DNA from: CBHWET01 sp966112985
GTDB taxonomy: Bacteria; Verrucomicrobiota; Verrucomicrobiia; Limisphaerales; JACDHS01
DNA length: 9,855 bases
Direction of reading: 5' to 3'
Assembly (NCBI GenBank): GCA_966112985.1
Contig: CBHWET010000170.1
Span: forward strand, 1-9,855
In this document: positions 1 to 6,955 of the stretch, piece by piece
How positions within the stretch are numbered: position 1 is the stretch's first letter
Layout: each line of letters starts with the position of its first letter
The notes under the pieces: generated by a model
Database searches by the model: none
Seen by the model: only the letters and a program-made list of their open reading frames with translations
Told to the model about the DNA's origin: nothing
Position numbers and translations under genes: made by a program

Positions 1-50
1 AATTGCGCCTGATGTCGCCAAAGCGTAATTATCCGGTAAACGGAAAATGA
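1..50 (+). CDS. 3' end of an upstream gene (partial)
   Basis: The frame starting at base 3 is open from the window edge and reads LRLMSPKRNYPVNGK before a TGA at 48-50. That stop overlaps the ATG at 47-49 of the next gene in an ATGA arrangement, which is typical of translationally coupled genes in one operon. Another frame (start at base 2) is also open but stops at 26-28, so the assignment is not certain. The piece is too short to identify. Given the polysaccharide export gene next to it, an exopolysaccharide biosynthesis protein such as a sugar transferase would be a natural neighbour, but that is inference. Confidence 0.4.
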   Translation, partial: LRLMSPKRNYPVNGK

Positions 51-670
51 AGAAATCCCTTCTTTCAAAGACTATCGCGCTCTGTGCATTGGTTATGGTA
101 CTCGCATTCGTCGGATGCGTCACGGATGGCACATCGACTTCCGATGTGACGCCTGTTGGGGCCGCCGCCGCGCCAGTCCCGGGCTACGCAGATTTGCTTC
201 AGAATGGTGATCGATTGAAGATTACGTTCTCCGGTCTAAACGAGGGCACTATTTTGCCGATGCACCCGATTGACGTCCAAATCAATGAGTCAGGCACTAT
301 TTCACTGCCATTGGTTGGTGCGATTAAGGCCTCTGGCGCCAGCATTTCTGACCTTGAGAGCGCGATTTATAAAGCTTACGTACCCAAGTATTATAAAAAC
401 TTGAACGTCACTGTTAGTGCTGAGCGGTTTTTCTTTGTGGGTGGTGAAGTAAAGAATCCAAGCCGATTGCCTTATCTCGGTGGCGTTACTGTTTTGCAAG
501 CGATTCAGTCCGCTGGAGATTTTACCGATTTTGCTGATCGGAAGCACGTCCGGCTGACACGCGTCAATGGCCAGAACGAGATCATTAACTGCAAAAAGGC
601 TTTGCATGACCGCAAGCTGGATTTGCCAGTTTATCCAGGCGATACCATCACAGTTCCGAGAGGACTCTGA
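47..670 (+). CDS. Wza-like polysaccharide export lipoprotein (short form)
   Basis: Outer-membrane or periplasmic component that helps exopolysaccharide or capsule leave the cell. Residues 1-23 form a signal peptide (MKKSLLSK, then a hydrophobic stretch), and Cys24 in AFVGC is the likely lipidated residue, although Phe at -3 is a slightly unusual lipobox. Residues about 46-125 match the polysaccharide export domain (GYADLLQNGDRLKITFSG, then ESGTISLPLVGAIKASG). Residues about 128-175 match one SLBB domain (FFVGGEVKNPSRLPYLGG, then VLQAIQSAGDF), and the chain ends in YPGDTITVPRGL. At 207 residues it is much shorter than E. coli Wza (about 380), with one SLBB and no obvious C-terminal membrane helix, so it may need a partner to cross the outer membrane. 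Its start overlaps the upstream stop and its stop overlaps the next start, indicating an operon. The family assignment is firm; the transported polymer is unknown. Confidence 0.88.
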   Translation: MKKSLLSKTIALCALVMVLAFVGCVTDGTSTSDVTPVGAAAAPVPGYADLLQNGDRLKITFSGLNEGTILPMHPIDVQINESGTISLPLVGAIKASGASISDLESAIYKAYVPKYYKNLNVTVSAERFFFVGGEVKNPSRLPYLGGVTVLQAIQSAGDFTDFADRKHVRLTRVNGQNEIINCKKALHDRKLDLPVYPGDTITVPRGL

Positions 671-1062
671 TGCTCCAGTTGAAGATTGTTTCAGGCAAAA
701 AGGCGGGCGATGAAATCATCGCCCGCCGTTTTCCTTTTCGGATAGGACGCGGATCTGCCAATGATCTTGCGCTCGACGGCAATGGTGTTTTCGAGAAGCA
801 CCTTGATATTGATCTGCGTGGAAAAGAGTTCGTTCTCAAAACTCAGCCGAATACATTTGTCGCCGTTGCAGGGCAACAGAAGATTTCGGATGCCGTTTTG
901 CGAAATGGTGATTTGATCGAAATCGGCGAAAACAAACTTCTTTTCAATCTTAGCCCGAATAAACAACGTGGATTGAACGGCCGGGAGCTTGCGATATGGA
1001 TCGGTTTAGTGGTTGTCAGTCTGTTTCAAATCGCATTGATAATCTGGCTTAGGCGGCCTTAG
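670..1062 (+). CDS. FHA-domain protein with C-terminal membrane helix
   Basis: FHA domains usually bind phosphothreonine peptides. Residues about 5-95 have the FHA pattern: FPFRIGRGSANDLAL (Gly26-Arg27), GVFEKHLDI (His44), and LRNGDLIEIG near residues 77-86. The conserved Ser of the usual V-S-R-x-H motif is Phe41 here and the Arg is Glu42, so ordinary phosphopeptide recognition is doubtful. Residues about 107-127 (LAIWIGLVVVSLFQIALIIWL) form one membrane helix followed by RRP, so the FHA domain should face the cytoplasm as a tail-anchored protein. The start ATG shares one base with the preceding TGA, and a good Shine-Dalgarno-like GAGAGGA lies at 658-664 inside the upstream gene. It is therefore co-translated with the export lipoprotein and may be an accessory or regulator of that secretion system; that role is inference. 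It is followed by a convergent gene. Confidence 0.8.
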   Translation: MLQLKIVSGKKAGDEIIARRFPFRIGRGSANDLALDGNGVFEKHLDIDLRGKEFVLKTQPNTFVAVAGQQKISDAVLRNGDLIEIGENKLLFNLSPNKQRGLNGRELAIWIGLVVVSLFQIALIIWLRRP

Positions 1063-1068
1063 TCCGCC
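1052..1068. terminator. Weak hairpin between convergent genes
   Basis: GGCGG at 1052-1056 can pair with CCGCC at 1064-1068 across a 7-base loop that contains the TAG stop of the FHA gene. It lies between the ends of the FHA gene and purH and is followed on the plus strand only by a short CTCTTT tract. It could be a weak terminator for the plus-strand operon, but it has no convincing T run on either strand. Confidence 0.3.
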
Positions 1069-1076
1069 CTCTTTGC

Positions 1077-2627
1077 CTAATGACGGAAGTGACGTATTTC
1101 CGTGAAAGCCATCGCAACGCCCCTTTCATCCGCTGCAGCAATCACCTCAGCGTCGCGCACAGACCCTCCCGGCTGAATCGCTGCGGTTGCTCCAGCTTCC
1201 GCAGCTGCGATGAGTCCATCCGGAAATGGGAAAAACGCGTCGCTACAAACAACGCTTCCTTTCAAAGCCAATTTTGCTTCGCCCGCCTTCCAGACCGCGA
1301 TGCGACTCGAATCTACACGGCTCATTTGGCCCGCTCCCACTCCTAAAGTCCGATCGCTCGCAGCATAAACAATCGCGTTTGATTTAACGTGTTTAACGAT
1401 CCGCCAACCGAAAAGCATCGCTTTCAATTCTGCTTCAGTCGGTTTGCGCTTCGTGACGATTTTCAAATTCTGTGCTGTGACAGTCTTTAGGTCGCGTTCC
1501 TGCAGAAGGTAGGATTCGGCCCCAACGCTGCGAACATCCCACGGCTTTGTCGTTGCTGGATTCTTTAGCATTTTCAACAGGCGCAGGTTCTTTTTCTTTT
1601 GAAGGAGCGCGAGTGCATCAGGAGCAAAATCAGGCGCGACGATAACTTCGCTGAAAATCTCGGCGATTGCTTCCGCGCACGCTAAATCCAGCTTTTCGTT
1701 AACGGCAATGATTCCCCCGAATGGTGCTTGTTTGTCTGTCGCGTATGCTTTGTCCCACGCGTCGCGAAGATTTTTCCCCTGGCCAACCCCACACGGATTT
1801 GTGTGTTTCAGAATGGCGAGCGTTGCCTGTTCGCCCGTAAACTCGCAGATCAAGCTTCCGGCGGCTGTCAGGTCCAAAATGTTGTTGTACGAGAGTTCCT
1901 TCCCGTGCAGTTGCTGAAAATATTCTCTGAAATTACCATAGAGCGCGGCTCGTTGATGCGGGTTTTCGCCGTAACGAAGCGCCTGTGCCTGAGTTTCGCT
2001 AATCCGCAATGTCTGCGGGAGGTCGGAGGTTTCCAGGCCAAATGCTTTGGTAAAATGTGCGGCAATAATTCCATCGTAAGCCGACGTGCGTGCAAAAACT
2101 TTCACTGCCAGACGGCGGCGCTGCTCGACCGTTGTGTTTCCATCCGCTTTGATTTTATCCGCGATTTCGGCGTAATCAGCAGGGTCGATGACTACCGTAA
2201 CGCTGTCGTGATTCTTGGCCGCACTACGCAGCATTGATGGCCCGCCGATATCAATGTTTTCGATGGCGTCATGCAAGGTTACGCCGGGTTTAACGATTGT
2301 TTGTTCGAAGGGATATAAATTCACTACCACGAGATCGATCGGGCCGATCTTATGTTTCTTAACGGCTTTTTCGTGTTCAGCGTTGCCGCGGATATAAAGC
2401 AAGCCGCCATGGATTTTTGGATGAAGCGTCTTGACCCGTCCATCGAGCATTTCAGGGAACTCTGTATAGGCGCTCAAATCAGTGACGCTGATGTTCGCTT
2501 CACGCAACGTTTTTGCAGTCCCGCCGGTGGAGATAATCTCAACACCCGCCTCTTTTAAAATTTGGGCGAAGGGCACCAAGCCGGTCTTATCGAAAACGGA
2601 AAGTAACGCGCGCTGAATCTTTGCCAT
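1077..2627 (-). CDS. purH: Bifunctional AICAR transformylase / IMP cyclohydrolase
   Basis: Cytoplasmic enzyme for the last two steps of de novo purine synthesis: it formylates AICAR with 10-formyl-tetrahydrofolate to FAICAR, then closes the ring to IMP. The length (516 residues) is normal for PurH. The N-terminal MGS-like cyclohydrolase domain covers about residues 1-150, with STGGT at 33-37, TEFPEMLDGRVKTLHPKIHG at 55-74 and NIDIGGPSMLRSAAKN at 124-139. The C-terminal transformylase domain has RYGENPHQ (218-225), the catalytic Lys274-His275 pair in AILKHTNPCG, SDAFFPFPDGL (462-472) and IQPGGSVRD (484-492), ending in the family-typical IRHFRH. The start is the ATG at 2625-2627, which gives the standard N-terminus; no clear Shine-Dalgarno precedes it. 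It stands alone, convergent with the FHA gene and divergent from a small unknown gene. No frameshift or missing key residue was seen. Confidence 0.97.
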   Translation of the reverse strand: MAKIQRALLSVFDKTGLVPFAQILKEAGVEIISTGGTAKTLREANISVTDLSAYTEFPEMLDGRVKTLHPKIHGGLLYIRGNAEHEKAVKKHKIGPIDLVVVNLYPFEQTIVKPGVTLHDAIENIDIGGPSMLRSAAKNHDSVTVVIDPADYAEIADKIKADGNTTVEQRRRLAVKVFARTSAYDGIIAAHFTKAFGLETSDLPQTLRISETQAQALRYGENPHQRAALYGNFREYFQQLHGKELSYNNILDLTAAGSLICEFTGEQATLAILKHTNPCGVGQGKNLRDAWDKAYATDKQAPFGGIIAVNEKLDLACAEAIAEIFSEVIVAPDFAPDALALLQKKKNLRLLKMLKNPATTKPWDVRSVGAESYLLQERDLKTVTAQNLKIVTKRKPTEAELKAMLFGWRIVKHVKSNAIVYAASDRTLGVGAGQMSRVDSSRIAVWKAGEAKLALKGSVVCSDAFFPFPDGLIAAAEAGATAAIQPGGSVRDAEVIAAADERGVAMAFTEIRHFRH

Positions 2628-2689
2628 AGAGGGCGTTTAAATTCTCAAAGCCGGGCACGGAGTCAATCGGCAAATCAACGAGTGTTCAA

Positions 2690-2707
2690 GCCGGTTGCCT
2701 ATCCGGC
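2690..2707. promoter_or_regulatory. Short inverted repeat in purH upstream region
   Basis: GCCGG at 2690-2694 is mirrored by CCGGC at 2703-2707 with an 8-base spacer, in the 101-bp gap between the divergent starts of purH and the 68-residue gene. Both promoters must lie in this gap unless transcripts start further out. The repeat is short and could be chance; no known purine regulator box or riboswitch was recognised. Confidence 0.2.
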
Positions 2708-2728
2708 AGACGCGCTGCATTTTTAATT

Positions 2729-2935
2729 ATGGAAACTATTCCGGCTCTTCACAAAACAGATTGGATTCGTTTTCAAATTCCAGATCGTCGAGTTCTCGAA
2801 GGATTCGTTCAGGACATTACGGAAGACGGCCGCATTTTGATTGGTAAAACGCCCGACACTCCCTTTGAGCGCGAATGGTATCGTCTCGAAGACATTTCGG
2901 TTTTAGGGACGCAGACTGTGGGCGCACCTGTTTAG
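2729..2935 (+). CDS. Small conserved-looking protein of unknown function
   Basis: I do not recognise a family. The 68-residue product is soluble, with no signal peptide or membrane segment. Its pattern DWIRFQIPDRRVLEGFVQDI, EDGRILIGK, EWYRLEDISVL alternates short beta-like strands with turns, and ends in a residue (Asp-Ile-Ser-Val-Leu) stretch typical of a small beta-barrel of the SH3/KOW kind; this fold suggestion is inference. In favour of a real gene are the balanced amino-acid composition, the lack of any competing gene in the gap between purH and the sulfatase, and the ATG immediately following an AT-rich stretch (ATTTTTAATT). Against it are the small size and the absence of a Shine-Dalgarno. 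It is divergent from purH and 123 bp upstream of the sulfatase, so co-transcription with the sulfatase is possible but not shown. Confidence 0.6.
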   Translation: METIPALHKTDWIRFQIPDRRVLEGFVQDITEDGRILIGKTPDTPFEREWYRLEDISVLGTQTVGAPV

Positions 2936-2976
2936 CCAGTTGGCCGTTGAGCGGTGCGACCTGTTTCACAGAAAAA

Positions 2977-2990
2977 CCCTATTTTTAGGG
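2977..2990. promoter_or_regulatory. CCCTA-TTTT-TAGGG palindrome
   Basis: A perfect 5-bp inverted repeat (CCCTA 2977-2981, TAGGG 2986-2990) flanks TTTT, 42 bp after the small gene and about 70 bp before the sulfatase start. It could be a regulator binding site or a small hairpin. It has no following T run, so an intrinsic terminator is not supported. Confidence 0.3.
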
Positions 2991-3024
2991 GTGCTGCTCC
3001 GATACTTCAGTCTTCTCCTTCGAG

Positions 3025-3052
3025 CGTTCGTTCAATAAAGATGTAACGAACG
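3025..3052. promoter_or_regulatory. 8-bp inverted repeat just before the sulfatase start
   Basis: CGTTCGTT at 3025-3032 is the exact reverse complement of AACGAACG at 3045-3052, separated by 12 bases (CAATAAAGATGT). The repeat ends six bases before the ATG at 3059. It could be an operator for a dimeric regulator, or a leader-RNA hairpin covering the ribosome-binding region. The gene has no clear Shine-Dalgarno, so control at this site is plausible. Which of these applies cannot be told from sequence. Confidence 0.45.
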
Positions 3053-3058
3053 TCGCCT

Positions 3059-4753
3059 ATGAAGAAATTTCTTCGTTTACTTATTTTCGGCTGCACCGTT
3101 CTGGTCGCTGACGCGGTACTGGCTGACAACCGTCCGAATATCATCGTTATCCTTGCCGATGACCTTGGGTTCTCTGACATCGGTTGCTTCGGCAGCGAAA
3201 TCCAAACGCCAAATATCGATGCGCTGGCGAAAAACGGGATTCGCTACACGCAGTTTTACAACACCGCGCGTTGTTGCCCGACGCGCGCTTCGTTAGTGAC
3301 GGGACTTTATCCACATCAGGCGGGGGTCGGTCACATGATGGTCGATCGGAGTCTGGCAGGGTACCGCAGTAATCTGAATCGCAACTGCGCTACCATTGCA
3401 GAGGTCCTGCGCGGTGCTGGTTATAAAACCTACATGTGTGGAAAGTGGCACGTTACGCACTTCGATGGCCCAAACGATGATCAATCGAATTGGCCGGTGC
3501 AGCGTGGCTTCGACAAGTTTTACGGAACGCTTCGCGGTTACGGCAGCTTATATGATCCATCTGCGTTGTGCCGACAGAATAAATTTATTACCCCGGAAAA
3601 CGATCCCGAGTACAAGCCCAAGCAATTTTATTATACGGATGCCTTGAGCGATAACGCGGTGCAATACATCCGTGCGCATCAACAGGAATCCGCAGGGAAA
3701 CCGTTCTTCATGTATCTCGCATATACCGCGGCGCACTGGCCGATGCATGCCTTGGAGAAGGACATCGATAAGTATCGCGGCAAATTCGACAACGGCTATG
3801 ACCCTGTTCGTAAGGCGCGCTTTGAGAAGTTGAAACAGCTTGGATTGCTTGATCCTAAATGGGACTTCACACCGACGGCCGGCGATTGGGCAGGCGTAAA
3901 GCGGAAAAAATGGGAGGCCCGTTGCAAGGAGGTCTTCGATGCGATGATCGACAACATGGACCAAGGCATCGGCCGCGTTATCGCCGAATTGAAAAAGCAA
4001 AACCAACTCGACAACACGCTCATCCTGTTTCTGCACGACAACGGCGGTTGTGCGGAGGATATGGGACGTAAAGGTGAACAAACGGGTGAAGGACTCCGTT
4101 TGCATCCAATGAAACCCGACGAACTTCAGCCACAAACTAAACCTCCGATGCAAACCCGCGATGGACGACTCGTTCGGACTGGTCCAGGTGTGATGCCAGG
4201 GCCGGAAGACACCTACATTGCTTACGGTCGCGCATGGGCCAACGTTTCGAATACACCATTCCGCGAATACAAACATTGGGTGCACGAAGGCGGTATCTCT
4301 ACGCCGTTGATTGCCCATTGGCCAAAGGGAATCGCCGCAAAAAGAGTTGGTGCCGTCGAGAATGCCCCGGGCCACGTCATTGATATCATGGCGACGTGTG
4401 TTGATGTCGCTCGCGCGGACTACCCAAAACAACTCAACGGTAACGAAATCAAACCGATGGAAGGCATAAGTCTCAGGTCGACGTTCGAAGGACAACCGCT
4501 GAAACGCACGGTGCCCATCTTCTGGGAGCACGAAAGCAATCGTGCTGTCCGCGATGGCAAATGGAAGCTCGTCGCAAAAGCCGATGAGAAATGGGAACTC
4601 TACGATATGGAAGCGGATCGCACTGAAATGCACGATCTCGCTTCGGCAAAACCTGAGCTCGTCAAATCGATGTCCAAAAGGTGGGATGAATGGGCTGCCC
4701 GCGCCAATGTCCTTCCACTTGGCGGATGGAAAGGAAAAGCAGCAGGGGAATGA
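3059..4753 (+). CDS. Secreted type I sulfatase (arylsulfatase-like)
   Basis: Hydrolyses sulfate esters, probably on a sulfated polysaccharide or other organic sulfate outside the cytoplasm. Residues 1-22 are a signal peptide (MKKFLRLLIFGCTVLVADAVLA). The mature protein opens with RPNIIVILADDLGFSDIGCFG, where Asp34-Asp35 are metal ligands. The sulfatase signature CCPTRASLVTG places the catalytic formylglycine precursor at Cys72, with Arg76. The second signature GYKTYMCGKWH is at 121-131 (Lys129, His131). His226 (AAHWPMH), Asp327-Asn328 (FLHDNGG) and Lys405 (FREYKHW) complete the expected active site. The length of 564 residues is normal, and the end (DEWAARANVLPLGGW) is typical of arylsulfatase-like members. 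A formylglycine-generating enzyme is needed for activity and none lies in this window. The gene stands apart from other catabolic genes, so its substrate cannot be named. Its 3' end is four bases from the convergent neighbour. Confidence 0.95.
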   Translation: MKKFLRLLIFGCTVLVADAVLADNRPNIIVILADDLGFSDIGCFGSEIQTPNIDALAKNGIRYTQFYNTARCCPTRASLVTGLYPHQAGVGHMMVDRSLAGYRSNLNRNCATIAEVLRGAGYKTYMCGKWHVTHFDGPNDDQSNWPVQRGFDKFYGTLRGYGSLYDPSALCRQNKFITPENDPEYKPKQFYYTDALSDNAVQYIRAHQQESAGKPFFMYLAYTAAHWPMHALEKDIDKYRGKFDNGYDPVRKARFEKLKQLGLLDPKWDFTPTAGDWAGVKRKKWEARCKEVFDAMIDNMDQGIGRVIAELKKQNQLDNTLILFLHDNGGCAEDMGRKGEQTGEGLRLHPMKPDELQPQTKPPMQTRDGRLVRTGPGVMPGPEDTYIAYGRAWANVSNTPFREYKHWVHEGGISTPLIAHWPKGIAAKRVGAVENAPGHVIDIMATCVDVARADYPKQLNGNEIKPMEGISLRSTFEGQPLKRTVPIFWEHESNRAVRDGKWKLVAKADEKWELYDMEADRTEMHDLASAKPELVKSMSKRWDEWAARANVLPLGGWKGKAAGE

Positions 4754-4757
4754 GTCT

Positions 4758-6815
4758 TTAGACGAGTGTCTTGATGCGCCTATCCAGATCGCGTCGATTA
4801 ATGAGATCGACAACCTCAAGGCGCTCGCGCAATCGGAATAACAAACGGAATTCACTGCCGATGCGCTGCCGCAACGTCGTGGGGCACGCCTTTAATTGTA
4901 CCACTCCGACAAATGCAGAAGGTTCACCTGCGGCCAATCTGCCGATCATTGACATGGCCGCGCGGGCTACGTGTTTGGGAACGTTGTTCAACGTGTCCTG
5001 GAACTTGTGTGGAAAATCGATGAGTCGTACAGGCTGATTCGAGTTATTCTGTTCCGGCAGGACGAGGTCGTCTTCTGCATCTCGTTCGATGGGAGCTGGC
5101 GCGGCTGGCTTCTTTTCGTTCTGTAGATTTTCGAGATGTTCCTGTGTGTTCTGTAACTCCCGGCGCAACTCATTCCGTTCGTTGTGTTGCCGCTTAAGTT
5201 CCTCCTTCAACGATTCCATTTTCTGACGCAGCTCGTCCGACGTTTTTTCTTCCGCCTTCGCCACGGCGGGTGTCATCGCGACCGATTCCGCCGCGCGTCG
5301 TTCGCGAAGTTCTAATTCGCGCTGCAATTGATGCATTGCTTCGTTCAACTGCCGGACTTCTTTTGCTTTATCTTCCAGCCGTTGACTCGCTGCACGCAAT
5401 TCATCGCTAAACCCGGGGCGGGCGGCATTCTCTTTGCGAATGCATTCATCGAGGATGTCTCCGAAAGGTTCTTCACCCGTCAGGTTCATTTTGTCGCGAA
5501 CCTGCAACAAAAGTTCATAGAGAAATGTAGCGTCTTTGGCCGGCAGCAACGGAATGACACTGCGCGCGACAATAATCGCCATGCCCGGATATTTGGAGAT
5601 CAACATTCCCCACGCATAGCCCTTGTAGTTGTCCGGTTCGTTGACTTTTACCGAGTTCGACGCGCAATGTTCTAAAATCTGGAGGATTCGCTCGGGACGA
5701 CCTTCCCCGCGCAGAAGGCCAATGCTCATATGAACTTCATCCTCGATTTCGGCGGCGTCGGGGCGCACCGCAAACAGCCGGTCAATGATGTCCTTGCGTT
5801 GAACCTGCGCCGCAAAAAAGGCAAGGTGATGCCATTGCGCATCCCAGTCCTTATGGTATCCGACTTTTTCGAAGGCTTCGGTCGCACGATCGAAACATTT
5901 GCAAACCGTAAGTCGATCCAGGTACGCGGCGAACAGCTCTCTGGGTATGCGCGTTGGGTCGTATTGCATCATGTTGATGGCAAACGTCCGGTTGATGAGA
6001 TCCAGCGTTAAGCCGCGTTCGGGTGCTGTCCGTAATTCTTCAGTCGTGAGGCCAGCGATTGGTGACGACTTACGCAATCGCTCCTGGTCTTTTTCGATAC
6101 AACATTGTTTGTATTTTTTCCCGCTGCCGCAAGGGCAGGGGTCATTGCGTCCGATCTTCTCGACGGCACGTCGCATGGTGATGCCTGTCGCCAGCGTCTG
6201 GCCGGACGTGTCGTTGATGAGGTCGATTGCCGGGCCTTTGCAATAAGCCATGAACGTGTCGAAACATTCTTCCCGTTCCTTCGCAGAAACTTTTGTGTCT
6301 TCATCGACGAGCTTGATCAAGGCATCGTCGCCGATTGTATGGGCGAGCAGACTCAGCATTTGCGGCAGATGCTTGCGCGCATCGGCGCTTCGACATTGCT
6401 TCCGTGCCTGTTCCATATAGCCGGCGGGATATACGCCGTTGCGATGTTCTTTGCACCAGAAGGCGATAACGAGCAGCGCAGCGATGACGAGCTGATGCGT
6501 GACCATGTTGCCGCGCATAGCTTCAAGGAGCATTTCCGGCACATCTCCTTTCGCTCCCCAGCAGTAACGTTGCAGCAGCGGGCCGGCAGAAAGCATGTAT
6601 CCACCATCCACGAGATGTTTGGCATCCAGGCTGAAGCCATTGTGCATTGCTCCAATGACAACGCACTGAAACTGTCCCGAATGCTTCTCCTTGACGATCT
6701 CCGTGAGCAGCGCATCGAGCTCCTTCTCGTCGGTCGGCAGCATGGTGGCGAGCCGGCAAACGTTTTCCCGGTTCATTCTATTCTTCGTAATAAACTCACC
6801 AATCTGCGCGCGCAT
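4758..6815 (-). CDS. SEC-C motif protein with coiled coil and RelE/ParE-like C-terminus
   Basis: Function unknown; the modules are visible. Residues 1-215 are mostly helical. Residues 221-239 (IGRNDPCPCGSGKKYKQCC) are a SEC-C zinc-binding motif with Cys227, Cys229, Cys238 and Cys239, as in the SecA tail, where it binds zinc and contacts SecB or ribosomes. Residues about 250-465 are helical, with a repeat-like look (AFEKVGYHKD, RILQILEHCA). Residues about 471-568 are a strongly charged coiled coil rich in Glu, Gln, Arg and Leu, followed by a Pro/Ala/acidic linker. Residues about 597-685 resemble the RelE/ParE toxin fold: a helical hairpin, LKACPTTLRQRIG, EFRLLFRL, LEVVDLINRRDLDRRI. No signal peptide was seen. 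The ATG at 6813-6815 is the longest start; Met14 (6774-6776) is an alternative, and neither has a good Shine-Dalgarno. It is tail to tail with the sulfatase and divergent from the membrane protein gene. The SEC-C call is firm, the RelE-like call moderate. Confidence 0.85.
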   Translation of the reverse strand: MRAQIGEFITKNRMNRENVCRLATMLPTDEKELDALLTEIVKEKHSGQFQCVVIGAMHNGFSLDAKHLVDGGYMLSAGPLLQRYCWGAKGDVPEMLLEAMRGNMVTHQLVIAALLVIAFWCKEHRNGVYPAGYMEQARKQCRSADARKHLPQMLSLLAHTIGDDALIKLVDEDTKVSAKEREECFDTFMAYCKGPAIDLINDTSGQTLATGITMRRAVEKIGRNDPCPCGSGKKYKQCCIEKDQERLRKSSPIAGLTTEELRTAPERGLTLDLINRTFAINMMQYDPTRIPRELFAAYLDRLTVCKCFDRATEAFEKVGYHKDWDAQWHHLAFFAAQVQRKDIIDRLFAVRPDAAEIEDEVHMSIGLLRGEGRPERILQILEHCASNSVKVNEPDNYKGYAWGMLISKYPGMAIIVARSVIPLLPAKDATFLYELLLQVRDKMNLTGEEPFGDILDECIRKENAARPGFSDELRAASQRLEDKAKEVRQLNEAMHQLQRELELRERRAAESVAMTPAVAKAEEKTSDELRQKMESLKEELKRQHNERNELRRELQNTQEHLENLQNEKKPAAPAPIERDAEDDLVLPEQNNSNQPVRLIDFPHKFQDTLNNVPKHVARAAMSMIGRLAAGEPSAFVGVVQLKACPTTLRQRIGSEFRLLFRLRERLEVVDLINRRDLDRRIKTLV

Positions 6816-6955
6816 AAATCTAAGGCCATTGTAATGGCAGCTTCTCCAGAATTCGAGCAGGGGATTGAAATATAGAAAAGTTGGTTTTTTAGGTTTTGAA
6901 CGCTCTCGGTCTTGCCACGATTGCGCAAAACTGAAACGTCGCTACTTTTGTCGGC

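Noticed and set aside
1728..2237. 169-codon plus-strand open frame opposite purH
   Set aside because: purH is unmistakable in this region; the opposite frame is Cys/Arg-rich and unrecognisable.
3548..4855. 435-codon open frame on the minus strand opposite the sulfatase
   Set aside because: It lies antisense to a sulfatase with complete active-site motifs; its translation is low-complexity in hydrophobics and shows no recognisable domain, as expected of a shadow frame.
4758..6815. Classical two-gene toxin-antitoxin module
   Set aside because: The RelE-like domain is the tail of a 685-residue protein and no small antitoxin gene lies next to it.
6105..6875. 256-codon plus-strand open frame opposite the SEC-C gene
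   Set aside because: It is antisense to a protein with a clear SEC-C motif and has no recognisable features of its own.
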